Source: Nemertoderma westbladi (lineage: Eukaryota > Xenacoelomorpha > Nemertodermatida > Nemertodermatidae). Taken from it: a stretch of DNA of 55,477 nt. The notes below the pieces were generated by a model that was not told where the DNA came from, did no database searches, and saw only the letters and a list, made by a program, of their open reading frames with translations. The stretch is taken from positions 1-55,477 of the forward strand of contig JAUCBJ010008876.1 of NCBI GenBank assembly GCA_032718475.1, written 5' to 3'. The translations under genes and the position numbers were made by a program. Shown piece after piece: positions 28,801-39,776 of this stretch. Numbering within the stretch: position 1 is the first letter of the stretch; each line of letters opens with the position of its first letter.

Positions 28801-31800
28801 CCACCAATAGCGCTACAGACTGGCTTGGACAGTCCGGCCCCGAAACCACCAATAGCGCTACAGACTGGCTTGGACAGTCCGGCCCCGAAACCACCAATAG
28901 CGCTACAGACCGGCTCGGACAGCCCGGCCCCAAAACCACCAATAGCGCTACAGACCGGCTTGGACAGTCCGGCCCCGAAACCACCAATAGCGCTACAGAC
29001 CGGCTCGGACAGCCCGGCCCCAAAACCACCAATAGCGCTACAGACCGCCTCGGACAGCCTGGCCCCGAAACCACCAATAGCGCTACAGACCGGCTCGGAC
29101 AGCCCGGCCCCGAAACCACCAATAGCGCTACAGACCGGCTTGGACAGCCCGGCCCCGAAACCACCAATAGCGCTACAGACCGGCTCGGACAGTCCGGCCC
29201 CGAAACCACCAATAGCGCTACAGACCGGCTCGGACAGCCCGGCCCCAAAACCACCAATAGCGCTACAGACCGCCTCGGACAGCCTGGCCCCGAAACCACC
29301 AATAGCGCTACAGACCGGCTTGGACAGTCCGGCCCCGAAACCACCAATAGCGCTACAGACCGGCTCGGACAGCCCGGCCCCAAAACCACCAATAGCGCTA
29401 CAGACCAGCTTGGACAGCCCGGCCCCGAAACCACCAATAGCGCTACAGACCGGCTCGGACAGTCCGGCCCCGAAACCACCAATAGCGCTACAGACCGGCT
29501 CGGACAGCCCGGCCCCGAAACCACCAATAGCGCTACAGACCGGCTCGGACAGCCTGGCCCCGAAACCACCAATAGCGCTACAGACCGGCTTGGACAGTCC
29601 GGCCCCGAAACCACCAATAGCGCTACAGACCGGCTCGGACAGCCCGGCCCCGAAACCACCAATAGCGCTACAGACCGCCTCGGACAGCCTGGCCCCGAAA
29701 CCACCAATAGCGCTACAGACCGGCTTGGACAGTCCGGCCCCGAAACCACCAATAGCGCTACAGACCGGCTCGGACAGCCCGGCCCCAAAACCACCAATAG
29801 CGCTACAGACCGGTTGGACAGCCCGGCCCCGAAACCACCAATAGCGCTACAGACCGGCTCGGACAGCCCGGCCCCGAAACCACCAATAGCGCTACAGACC
29901 GGCTCGGACAGCCCGGCCCCGAAACCACCAATAGCGCTACAGACCGGCTCGGACAGCCTGGCCCCGAAACCACCAATAGCGCTACAGACCGGCTTGGACA
30001 GCCCGGCCCCGAAACCACCAATAGCGCTACAGACCGGCTCGGACAGCCCGGCCCCGAAACCACCAATAGCGCTACAGACCGGCTCGGACAGCCCGGCCCC
30101 GAAACCACCAATAGCGCTACAGACCGGCTCGGACAGCCCGGCCCCGAAACCACCAATAGCGCTACAGACCGGCTCGGACAGCCCGGCCCCGAAACCACCA
30201 ATAGCGCTACAGACCGGCTCGGACAGCCTGGCCCCGAAACCACCAATAGCGCTACAGACCGGCTTGGACAGCCCGGCCCCGAAACCACCAATAGCACTAC
30301 AGACCGGCTTGGACAGCCCGGCCCCGAAACCACCAATAGCGCTACAGACTGGCTTGAAAATGGACAGCCCAGCCCAGAAACCACCAATAGCGCTACAGAC
30401 TGGCTTGGAAAATGGACAGCCCGGCCCCGAAACCACCAATAGCGCTACAGACTGGCTCAGACAGCCCGGCCCCGAAACCACCAATAGCGCTACAGACCGG
30501 CTTGGACAGCCCGGCCCCGAAACCACCAATAGCGCTACAGACCGGCTCGGACAGCCCGGCCCCGAAACCACCAATAGCGCTACAGACTGGCTTGGACAGC
30601 CCGGCCCCGAAACCACCAATAGCGCTACAGACTGGCTTGGACAGCCCGGCCCCGAAACCACCAATAGCACTACAGACTGGCTCGGACAGCCCGGCCCCGA
30701 AACCACCAATAGCGCTACAGACCGGCTTGGACAGCCCGGCCCCGAAACCACCAATAGCGCTACAGACCGCCTCGGACAGCCCGGCCCCGAAACCACCAAT
30801 AGCGCTACAGACCGGCTTGGACAGCCCGGCCCAGAAACCACCAATAGCACTACAGACCGGCTTGGACAGCCCGGCCCCGAAACCACCAATAGCGCTACAG
30901 ACCGGCTCGGACAGCCCGGCCCCGAAACCACCAATAGCGCTACAGACCGGCTCGGACAGCCCGGCCCCGAAACCACCAATAGCGCTACAGACCGGCTTGG
31001 ACAGCCCGGCCCCGAAACCACCAATAGCGCTACAGACCGCCTCGGACAGCCCGGCCCCGAAACCACCAATAGTGCTACAGACCGGCTTGGACAGCCCAGC
31101 CCCGAAACCACCAATAGCGCTACAGACCGGCTCGGACAGCCCGGCCCCGAAACCACCAATAGTGCTACAGACCGGCTTGGACAGCCCGGCCCCGAAACCA
31201 CCAATAGCGCTACAGACCGGCTCGGACAGCCCGGCCCCGAAACCACCAATAGCGCTACAGACCGGCTCGGACAGCCCGGCCCCGAAACCACCAATAGCGC
31301 TACAGACCGGCTCGGACAGCCCGGCCCCGAAACCACCAATAGCGCTACAGACCGGCTTGGACAGCCCGGCCCCGAAACCACCAATAGCGCTACAGACCGG
31401 CTCGGACAGCCCGGCCCCGAAACCACCAATAGCGCTACAGACCGGCTTGGACAGCCTGGCCCCGAAACCACCAATAGCGCTACAGACCGGCTTGGACAGC
31501 CCGGCCCCGAAACCACCAATAGCGCTACAGACCGCCTTGGACAGCCCGGCCCCGAAACCACCAATAGCGCTACAGACCGGCTTGGACAGCCCGGCCCCGA
31601 AACCACCAATAGCGCTACAGACCGCCTCGGACAGCCCGGCCCCGAAACCACCAATAGCGCTACAGACCGGCTTGGACAGCCCGGCCCCGAAACCACCAAT
31701 AGCGCTACAGACCACCTCGGACAGCCCGGCCCCGAAACCACCAATAGCGCTACAGACCGGCTCGGACAGCCTGGCCCCGAAACCACCAATAGCGCTACAG

Positions 31801-34800
31801 ACCGGCTTGGACAGTCCGGCCCCGAAACCACCAATAGCGCTACAGACCACCTCGGACAGCCCGGCCCCGAAACCACCAATAGCGCTACAGACCGGCTCGG
31901 ACAGCCTGGCCCCGAAACCACCAATAGCGCTACAGACCACCTCGGACAGCCTGGCCCCGAAACCACCAATAGCGCTACAAACCGGCTCGGACAGCCTGGC
32001 CCCGAAACCACCAATAGCGCTACAGACCGGCTCGGACAGCCTGGCCCCGAAACCACCAATAGCGCTACAGACCGGCTTGGACAGCCCGGCCCCGAAACCA
32101 CCAATAGCGCTACAGACCGGCTTGGACAGCCCGGCCCCGAAACCACCAGACCAATAGCGCTACAGACTGGCTTGGAAAATGGACAGCCCGGCCCAGAAAC
32201 CACCAATAGCGCTACAGACTGGCTTGGAAAATGGACAGCCCGGCCCAGAAACCACCAATAGCGCTACAGACCGGCTCGGACAGCCCGGCCCTGAAACCAC
32301 CAATAGCGCTACAGACCGGCTTGGACAGCCCGGCCCTGAAACCACCAATAGCGCTACAGACTGGCTCGGACAGCCCGGCCCCGAAACCACCAATAGCGCT
32401 ACAGACCGGCTTGGACAGCCCGGCCCCGAAACCACCAATAGCATTACAGACCGGCTTGGACAGCCCGGCCCCGAAACCACCAATAGCGCTACAGACCGGC
32501 TCGGACAGCCCGGCCCCGAAACCACCAATAGCGCTACAGACTGGCTTGGACAGCCCGGCCCCGAAACCACCAATAGCGCTACAGACCGGCTCGGACAGCC
32601 CGGCCCCGAAACCACCAATAGCACTACAGACCGGCTCGGACAGCCCGGCCCCGAAACCACCAATAGCGCTACAGACCGGCTCGGACAGCCCGGCCCCGAA
32701 ACCACCAATAGCGCTACAGACCGGCTCGGACAGCCTGGCCCCGAAACCACCAATAGCGCTACAGACCGGCTCGGACAGCCCGGCCCCGAAACCACCAATA
32801 GCGCTACAGACCGGCTCGGACAGCCCGGCCCCGAAACCACCAATAGCGCTACAGACCTGCTCGGACAGCCCGGCCCCGAAACCACCAATAGCGCTACAGA
32901 CCGGCTTGGACAGCCCGGTCCCGAAACCACCAATAGCGCTACAGACCGGCTTGGACAGCCCGGCCCCGAAACCACCAATAGCGCTACAGACCTGCTCGGA
33001 CAGCCCGGTCCCGAAACCACCAATAGCGCTACAGACTGGCTTGGACAGCCTGGCCCCGAAACCACCAATAGCGCTACAGACCTGCTCGGACAGCCCGGTC
33101 CCGAAACCACCAATAGCGCTACAGACCGGCTTGGACAGCCCGGCCCCGAAACCACCAATAGCGCTACAGACTGGCTCGGACAGCCCGGCCCCGTAACCAC
33201 CAATAGCGCTACAGACTGGCTTGGACAGCCTGGCCCCGAAACCACCAATAGCGCTACAGACCTGCTCGGACAGCCCGGTCCCGAAACCACCAATAGCGCT
33301 ACAGACCGGCTCGGACAGCCCGGCAGACCGGCTCGGACAGCCCGGCCCCGAAACCACCAATAGCGCTACAGACTGGCTCGGACAGCCTGGCCCCGAAACC
33401 ACCAATAGCGCTACAGACCTGCTCGGACAGCCCGGTCCCGAAACCACCAATAGCGCTACAGACCGGCTTGGACAGCCCGGCCCCAAAACCACCAATAGCA
33501 CTACAGACTGGCTCGGACAGCCTGTCCCGAAACCACCAATAGCGCTACAGACCGGCTCGGACAGCCCGGCCCCGAAACCACCAATAGCGCTACAGACCGG
33601 CTTGGACAGCCCGGCCCCGAAACCACCAATAGCGCTACAGACTGGCTTGGACAGCTCGGCCCCGAAACCACCAATAGTGCTACAGACTGGCTCGGACAGC
33701 CCGGCCCCAAAACCACCAATAGCGCTACAGACCGGCTCGGACAGCCCGGCAGGCCGGCTCGGACAGCCCGGCCCCGAAACCACCAATAGCGCTACAGACT
33801 GGCTCGGACAGCCCGGCCCCGAAACCACCAATAGCGCTACAGACCGGCTTGGACAGCCCGGCCCCGAAACCACCAATAGCGCTACAGACTGGCTCGGACA
33901 GCCCGGCTCCGAAACCACCAATAGCGCTACAGACTGGCTCGGACAGCCCGGCCCCGAAACCACCAATAGCGCTACAGACTGGCTCGGACAGCCCGGCCCC
34001 GAAACCACCAATAGCGCTACAGACCGCCTCGGACAGCCCGACCCCGAAAACACCAATAGCGCTACAGACCGACTTGGACAGCCCGGCCCTGAAACCACCA
34101 ATAGCGCTACAGACCGCCTCGGACAGCCCGGCCCCGAAACCACCAATAGCGCTACAGACCGACTTGGACAGCCCGGCCCCGAAACCACCAATAGCGCTAC
34201 AGACTGGCTCGGACAGCCCGGCCCCGAAACCACCAATAGCGCTACAGACCGCCTCGGACAGCCCGGCCCCGAAACCACCAATAGCGCTACAGACCGGCTT
34301 GGACAGTCCGGCCCCGAAACCACCAATAGCGCTACAGACTGGCTCGGACAGCCCGGCCCCGAAACCACCAATAGCGCTACAGACCGGCTTGGACAGTCCG
34401 GCCCCGAAACCACCAATAGCGCTACAGACCGCCTCGGACAGCCCGGCCCCGAAACCACCAATAGCGCTACAGACCGGCTTGGACAGTCCGGCCCCGAAAC
34501 CACCAATAGCGCTACAGACCGCCTCGGACAGCCCGGCCCCGAAACCACCAATAGCGCTACAGACCGCCTCGGACAGCCCGGCCCCGAAACCACCAATAGC
34601 GCTACAGACCGGCTCGGATAGCCTGTCCCGAAACCACCAATAGCGCTACAGACCGCCTCGGACAGCCCGGCCCCGAAACCACCAATAGCGCTACAGACCG
34701 ACTTGGACAGCCCGGCCCCGAAACCACCAATGGCGCTACAGACTGGCTCGGACAGCCCGGCCCCGAAACCACCAATAGCGCTACAGACCGGCTCGGACAG

Positions 34801-35348
34801 CCTGTCCCGAAACCACCAATAGCGCTACAGACTGGCTCGGACAGCCCGGTCCCGAAACCACCAATAGCGCTACAGACTGGCTCGGACAGCCCGGCCCCGA
34901 AACCACCAATAGCGCTACAGACTGGCTTGGACAGCCCGGCCCCAAAACCACCAATAGCGCTACAGACCGCCTCGGACAGCCCGGCCCCGAAACCACCAAT
35001 AGCGCTACAGACTGGCTCGGACAGCCCGGCCCCGAAACCACCAATAGCGCTACAGACTGGCTCGGACAGCCCGGCCCCGAAACCACCAATAGCGCTACAG
35101 ACTGGCTCAGACAGCCCGGCCCTGAAACCACCAATAGCGCTACAGACCGGCTCGGACAGCCCGGCCCCGAAACCACCAATAGCGCTACAGACCGGCTTGG
35201 ACAGCCCGGCCCCGAAACCACCAATAGCGCTACAGACCGGCTCGGACAGCCCGGCCCCGAAACCACCAATAGCGCTACAGACTGGCTCGGACAGCCCGGC
35301 CCCGAAACCACCAATAGCGCTACAGACTGGCTTGGACAGTCCGGCCCC
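19887..35348. repeat. 45-bp CpG-dense satellite array, right part
   Basis: About 340 units of 45 bp, phased with the left part. Each consensus unit has five CpGs. Recurrent variants are mostly CG to TG or CG to CA at those sites (CGGCTTGG, TGGCTCGG, AATAGTG, AATAGCA, CCCCAAAA, AGCCTGG). Non-CpG variants also recur (CGCCTCGG, AGTCCGG). Rarer units have lengths of 22 bp (for example near 20890-21000, 21727, 21886, 28678, 33320), about 31 bp (near 28505 and 28590) and 52 bp (an AAAATGG insertion near 30353, 30408, 32172, 32225). Four of six frames stay open for thousands of bases, giving apparent proteins such as (GSDSPAPKPPIALQT)n. The array ends abruptly at 35348. Confidence 0.97.
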
Positions 35349-37042
35349 AGTTTCCTCAAGGAAATAGGCCAGGGGATCCACGCCGTTACCATCACCGATT
35401 CCTCTTGCAATCCGGAGCTCCGGGCCAATTTTCTGGTTCCGGCTCCGGGGAAATTAACCCGGAGCCAATCCGGAGCTTATGTTGTATAAATTCGAATAAA
35501 AATAATAAGTTTTTCTGATGTATGAATAATGTAAATATCATAGTAATTAACATAATAACTCATTAAGTAATTTACAGCTTGTTTTTTAAAGTTTCCTGAT
35601 ACCCCTAACCCACCCTTGTGAAATTGTTTAAATGTTTGAACAAAAACATTGAAATGATTCAGTTAATTCAATTAATATTCTTCCCTAATTAAAAAAACTT
35701 AAATACGCCATGTACTATCGTTTCGTTCGTCAGTCTAGAACCCCCATTTCCACTTACCCCCCCCCCCCCCATCCCCGTTTATGTAATAATAATTTTAATA
35801 GTTTATACAATATTTGTGTGCGGTGATTGTATTTCAGTTCCTGATTCAATAATGTAAATAGAGCACGAGGACACTCTAAACAGTTGTGATATATCCAAAT
35901 TACTAATATTATTTTAGATATCCGGTTTATGCCAACCTACGTACGTTAGGTAGGTGGTACATGTTTTATCGTTTATCAATGACAATATAATGAAAACTGC
36001 ACCAACTCCTCAAAAGTAATTACACAATGTCCCATAAAACAGTGTCGATGATAAGTTGACAACAAACCGAAGTTACTGATAGTCTAGTCGTAAGAAATAA
36101 ATATAACAGAGTTTGTGTAATGAGTGTGAACTGAAAACTAAAACATTACAGTATATTTTAGCCCTTTGAACACCAGATGAGGGAGTCTTTGGACGCAATG
36201 CATTCCTCTCCAGGAGAAAATCGACGCAAATATCGGCTGATTACTCCCAATAATAAAACTGTAACCTGTTCTATTGAATATAGTTTATCGATTTGATTAG
36301 AATAACTTGCGACTGTAAACCGCTCCTTTCCCTTAATTGATAATTTAACATTGAGGCGAGATATTAATTCGCCTAGAAAGAATTTGCATCAGCCCCCCCC
36401 CCCCCCCCCCTTCTCATGAACACATATCTGTCAATGTCTACTATAATAATAAATACACTGGAATTATCAATCACCAAACCTCCGTCTCCGGCCGGAGCTC
36501 ATATTGTAACCCGGAGTAACCTCCGGGCTCCGGATGAAATTTTAGCTCTGCCGCAACCCTAATAATGATACATTTAATTATTGATTATAATAAATACCGC
36601 TACCTCAAATGAGTTAATTTGATATTATATGAGTTAGTACAAATGAAGCTGATGGAGATAAATCAGAGTTAGAGATTCAAGGTTTCGACTTTGGTGAATG
36701 ACCCCAATGAGAAAACATTAATAATAATTAAATTTGGTTAATGTTAAATATTAATTTATAGGTATTTTATTTCAAACGCTGTTGTAAAGTTTAAATTTTT
36801 AAATTTGTTGTTTTCAATATTTAGTTTTAGTATAAATATTTCTAAACAAGTTTAAAAAATTTAGAAATGGCTATTTTCATTTATAAATTTCACAAACAAA
36901 TTTAGAAAAAAACCCTGCCTGCCAGTGTGCCAGACCTCAATAAAAAAAGATAATGCACAGAGAGTGGTTGGGATATTCTAATGAAACCGGTCAAGGAAAA
37001 TACCAAATATTGATATCCAATCAATACGTACAATATACAGTA
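35349..37042. other. right flank of satellite: GC-rich clusters and poly-C, no gene seen
   Basis: Mostly AT-rich. Two clusters of CCGGAGC/GGCTCCGG words stand out (about 35410-35482 and 36477-36545). They recall subterminal repeats of a decayed DNA transposon. The right cluster is followed by GCCGCAACCCTA, but no matching left terminus is visible. C-homopolymers of 14 and 18 bases lie at 35757-35770 and 36393-36410. A segment near 36235-36300 resembles one near 43895-43960. I find no coding region. Confidence 0.5.
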
Positions 37043-38068
37043 GATGAGATAGCATTACCTGATGAGATAGCATTACCTGATGAGATAGCATCACCTGAAG
37101 AGATAGCATTACCTGATGAGATAGCATTACCTGATGAGATAGCATTACCTGATGAGATAGCATTACCTGATGAGATAGCATTACCTGATGAGATAGCATT
37201 ACCTGAAGAGATAGCATTACCTGATGAGATAGCATTACCTGATGAGATAGCATTACCTGATGAGATAGCATTACCTGATGAGATAGCATTACCTGATGAG
37301 ATAGCATTACCTGAAGAGATAGCATTACCTGATGAGATAGCATTACCTGATGAGATAGCATTACCTGATGAGATAGCATTACCTGATGAGATAGCATTAC
37401 CTGATGAGATAGCATTACCTGATGAGATAGCATTACCTGAAGAGATAGCATTACCTGATGAGATAGCATTACCTGATGAGATAGCATTACCTGATGAGAT
37501 AGCATTACCTGATGAGATAGCATTACCTGATGAGATAGCATTACCTGATGAGATAGCATTACCTGATGAGATAGCATTACCTGATGAGATAGCATTACCT
37601 GATGAGATAGCATTACCTGATGAGATAGCATTACCTGATGAGATAGCATTACCTGATGAGATAGCATTACCTGATGAGATAGCATTACCTGATGAGATAG
37701 CATTACCTGAAGAGATAGCATTACCTGATGAGATAGCATTACCTGAAGAGATAGCATTACCTGAAGAGATAGCATTACCTGATGAGATAGCATTACCTGA
37801 TGAGATAGCATTACCTGATGAGATAGCATTACCTGATGAGATAGCATTACCTGATGAGATAGCATTACCTGATGAGATAGCATTACCTGAAGAGATAGCA
37901 TTACCTGATGAGATAGCATTACCTGAAGAGATAGCATTACCTGAAGAGATAGCATTACCTGATGAGATAGCATTACCTGATGAGATAGCATTACCTGATG
38001 AGATAGCATTACCTGATGAGATAGCATTACCTGATGAGATAGCATTACCTGATGAGATAGCATTACCT
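37043..38068. repeat. 18-bp minisatellite, exactly 57 units
   Basis: The unit GATGAGATAGCATTACCT repeats 57 times without any length change (1026 bp). The main variant is GAAGAG for GATGAG (units 4, 10, 16, 23, 38, 40, 41, 48, 50, 51). Units 38-47 and 48-57 share the same variant pattern, so the last 360 bases are two copies of a 180-bp higher-order repeat. An open frame across it reads (DEIALP)n on the plus strand and (MLSHQV)n on the minus strand. Neither has non-repeat domains, so this is taken as non-coding. Confidence 0.97.
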
Positions 38069-38500
38069 GTAACAATTTAAAATACACATTGGGAAAAAAA
38101 ATTAACAAATCTCCAGTTACTATACAATAAATTAAACACAATCAATTCGCCTACAGCAGCTGTTCAGGTACAGCGAGACTAATACAAAACTTAGTGAGTA
38201 CTACGTAAGATTACGGCCGGGCCGCCAGGAGTCATACATGAAATCGAAAACTGAAATCAACAACTGATTTTGTATGATATGGTAAAGGCGATGTCCAACT
38301 AAACTGTAATTATTTAATTTAATTTCATTGTTTAAGAATAGTTGTGACACGGTGGGATGTGAGTAAATGGATAACACAGGAGCAACATTATTATTATATT
38401 TACATCATTGAGTACCGAACAGCACAATATTTAATGAATACAATACAAACAAAGAAAACCGCTACATGTTACATTAATTTGAGTCCCAACCAACTCCTGA
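38069..38500. other. intergenic; 3' side of HIBCH with possible poly(A) signal
   Basis: No coding region. On the minus strand an ATTAAA hexamer (38435-38430) lies about 66 bases past the HIBCH stop and may be its polyadenylation signal. No poly(A) tract of a retrocopy is seen here. Confidence 0.45.
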
Positions 38501-39664
38501 TCAGTCGCCACGTTTACTCAGGATAAGTTCTCTGTGGTCGGGGAGATGGGAGAAATAATGTTCTATTGTGTCGGGGGTAACGAGAGCCAGTGAGTCCGGT
38601 TTCCAGTTGGGTTGACCGGTCCGTTCGATAATAACGGAACGGACGCCTTCGTAGAAATCGTGGTCGTTTAGGAACCGCTGGCAGAGGCGGTATTCCATGC
38701 AGAGCGTTTCGGAGAGCGAGAGATTGGCACCGGAACGGAGTTGGGCGAAAGCGACCTTAAGGGAGGTAGGGGAGCCCCGGAGAATCGCTTTATGTTGCTC
38801 GAGGGAGAAGGGAGAGGATTCAGAGAGGAGCGAGGACAGTATGAGTTCCACCGAGGTCTGGGCGAAGGATGAGTTGATAGCGGGGATATGGGGCTCCAAA
38901 GAGAAGAGTTTGGTCTGCGGAGTTTCGGATAGTTTGTGGTGTTCGTCGAGGATTTCTGTGAGTTTCTCGACGCTTCTAGTTTCTACTTGTCGTATATCAC
39001 GATCGAGTTCACCCAATCTGTCCGACTTTATGTAATGAGTTGCAATTCCAGCGTGGACGTTGTCCGAACCCTTCAACCGGTATCCGGTTAGCGCGAGGAA
39101 CATCCCGAGCTGGCCGGGTAGTCGCGGCAGGAAGTAGCCGCCTCCGACGTCCGGGAACAACCCGATTCCCATCTCGGGCATGGCGAACAGTGTCCGTTCG
39201 GTAGCTACTCGGAACTGACCGTGAACAGACAGTCCGACTCCGCCTCCCATGGTAATCCCGTCTATGATAGCGATGTACGGTACTTTGCACGTACCTATAG
39301 TGTAGTTGAGGAGGTATTCCTCTTTCATAAAATCTTTGGAGATGGTTGAACCGGGCCCCGAGTCATACAGAGCCCGGATATCTCCACCGGCGCAGAACGC
39401 CTTGCCTTCCTGTTTACGTATCACAATATTTTTAACTAATTCATCATTCTCCCATCCTTTTAGCCGTGGGTATATCTTACGGATCATGTTTAGATTAAGA
39501 GAGTTGAGGGCCGCAGGTCGGTTCAGGTTTATGTAAGCTGTTCCTCCTTGTTTCTCGAAGAGAACCTCCGGTGGTGAGTCTTTCTGAGGTACCGCGGTGT
39601 TCATTGATCGTATCTGGGATGATAAACGCGACAAACGCAGTGGAAATAATAACATTTTCAACAT
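38501..39664 (-). CDS. HIBCH: 3-hydroxyisobutyryl-CoA hydrolase, mitochondrial
   Basis: This enzyme hydrolyses 3-hydroxyisobutyryl-CoA to 3-hydroxyisobutyrate and CoA in mitochondrial valine breakdown. The 387-residue frame matches the usual full length. The first about 24 residues (MLKMLLFPLRLSRLSSQIRS...) form a basic, amphipathic, acid-free targeting peptide. The crotonase fold follows, with the oxyanion-hole segments KAFCAGGDIRALY (88-100) and ITMGGGVGLS (137-146), then MPEMGIGLFPDVGGG with the expected catalytic E164 and D172. The C-terminal ECH_2 helical region runs to the TGA at 38503-38501. Met1 was chosen because it gives a complete presequence; Met4 or Met21 are alternatives. There is no intron, unlike vertebrate HIBCH with many exons, so it is either a single-exon gene or an intact retrocopy. 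No frame damage is seen and codons are more GC-rich than the surroundings. Confidence 0.95.
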   Translation of the reverse strand: MLKMLLFPLRLSRLSSQIRSMNTAVPQKDSPPEVLFEKQGGTAYINLNRPAALNSLNLNMIRKIYPRLKGWENDELVKNIVIRKQEGKAFCAGGDIRALYDSGPGSTISKDFMKEEYLLNYTIGTCKVPYIAIIDGITMGGGVGLSVHGQFRVATERTLFAMPEMGIGLFPDVGGGYFLPRLPGQLGMFLALTGYRLKGSDNVHAGIATHYIKSDRLGELDRDIRQVETRSVEKLTEILDEHHKLSETPQTKLFSLEPHIPAINSSFAQTSVELILSSLLSESSPFSLEQHKAILRGSPTSLKVAFAQLRSGANLSLSETLCMEYRLCQRFLNDHDFYEGVRSVIIERTGQPNWKPDSLALVTPDTIEHYFSHLPDHRELILSKRGD

Positions 39665-39776
39665 GGTCGGAATTAACCTACCAGTTCAGCAGTTACTCCA
39701 GCATACTGCTGTAATCGTACTGGCATACAGGCATACACATACACAGATACGATACAGTACAAGTACTACAAGTAGG

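Noticed and set aside
10956-38068. CRISPR-like arrays
   Set aside because: Repeats are directly adjacent with no unique spacers, no cas genes are present, and the genome is eukaryotic.
36953-38141. 375- and 387-residue frames over the 18-bp array
   Set aside because: Pure six-residue repeats in opposite frames with no flanking domain; explained by unit length.
38697-39290. Frames on the opposite strand and in an alternate frame within HIBCH
   Set aside because: Shadow frames created by the GC-richer coding sequence; no domain content.
38501-39664. Bacterial contamination or recent bacterial transfer of an enoyl-CoA hydratase
   Set aside because: The protein has a mitochondrial presequence, full HIBCH length and animal-type motifs, and lies in contiguous repeat-rich eukaryotic DNA.
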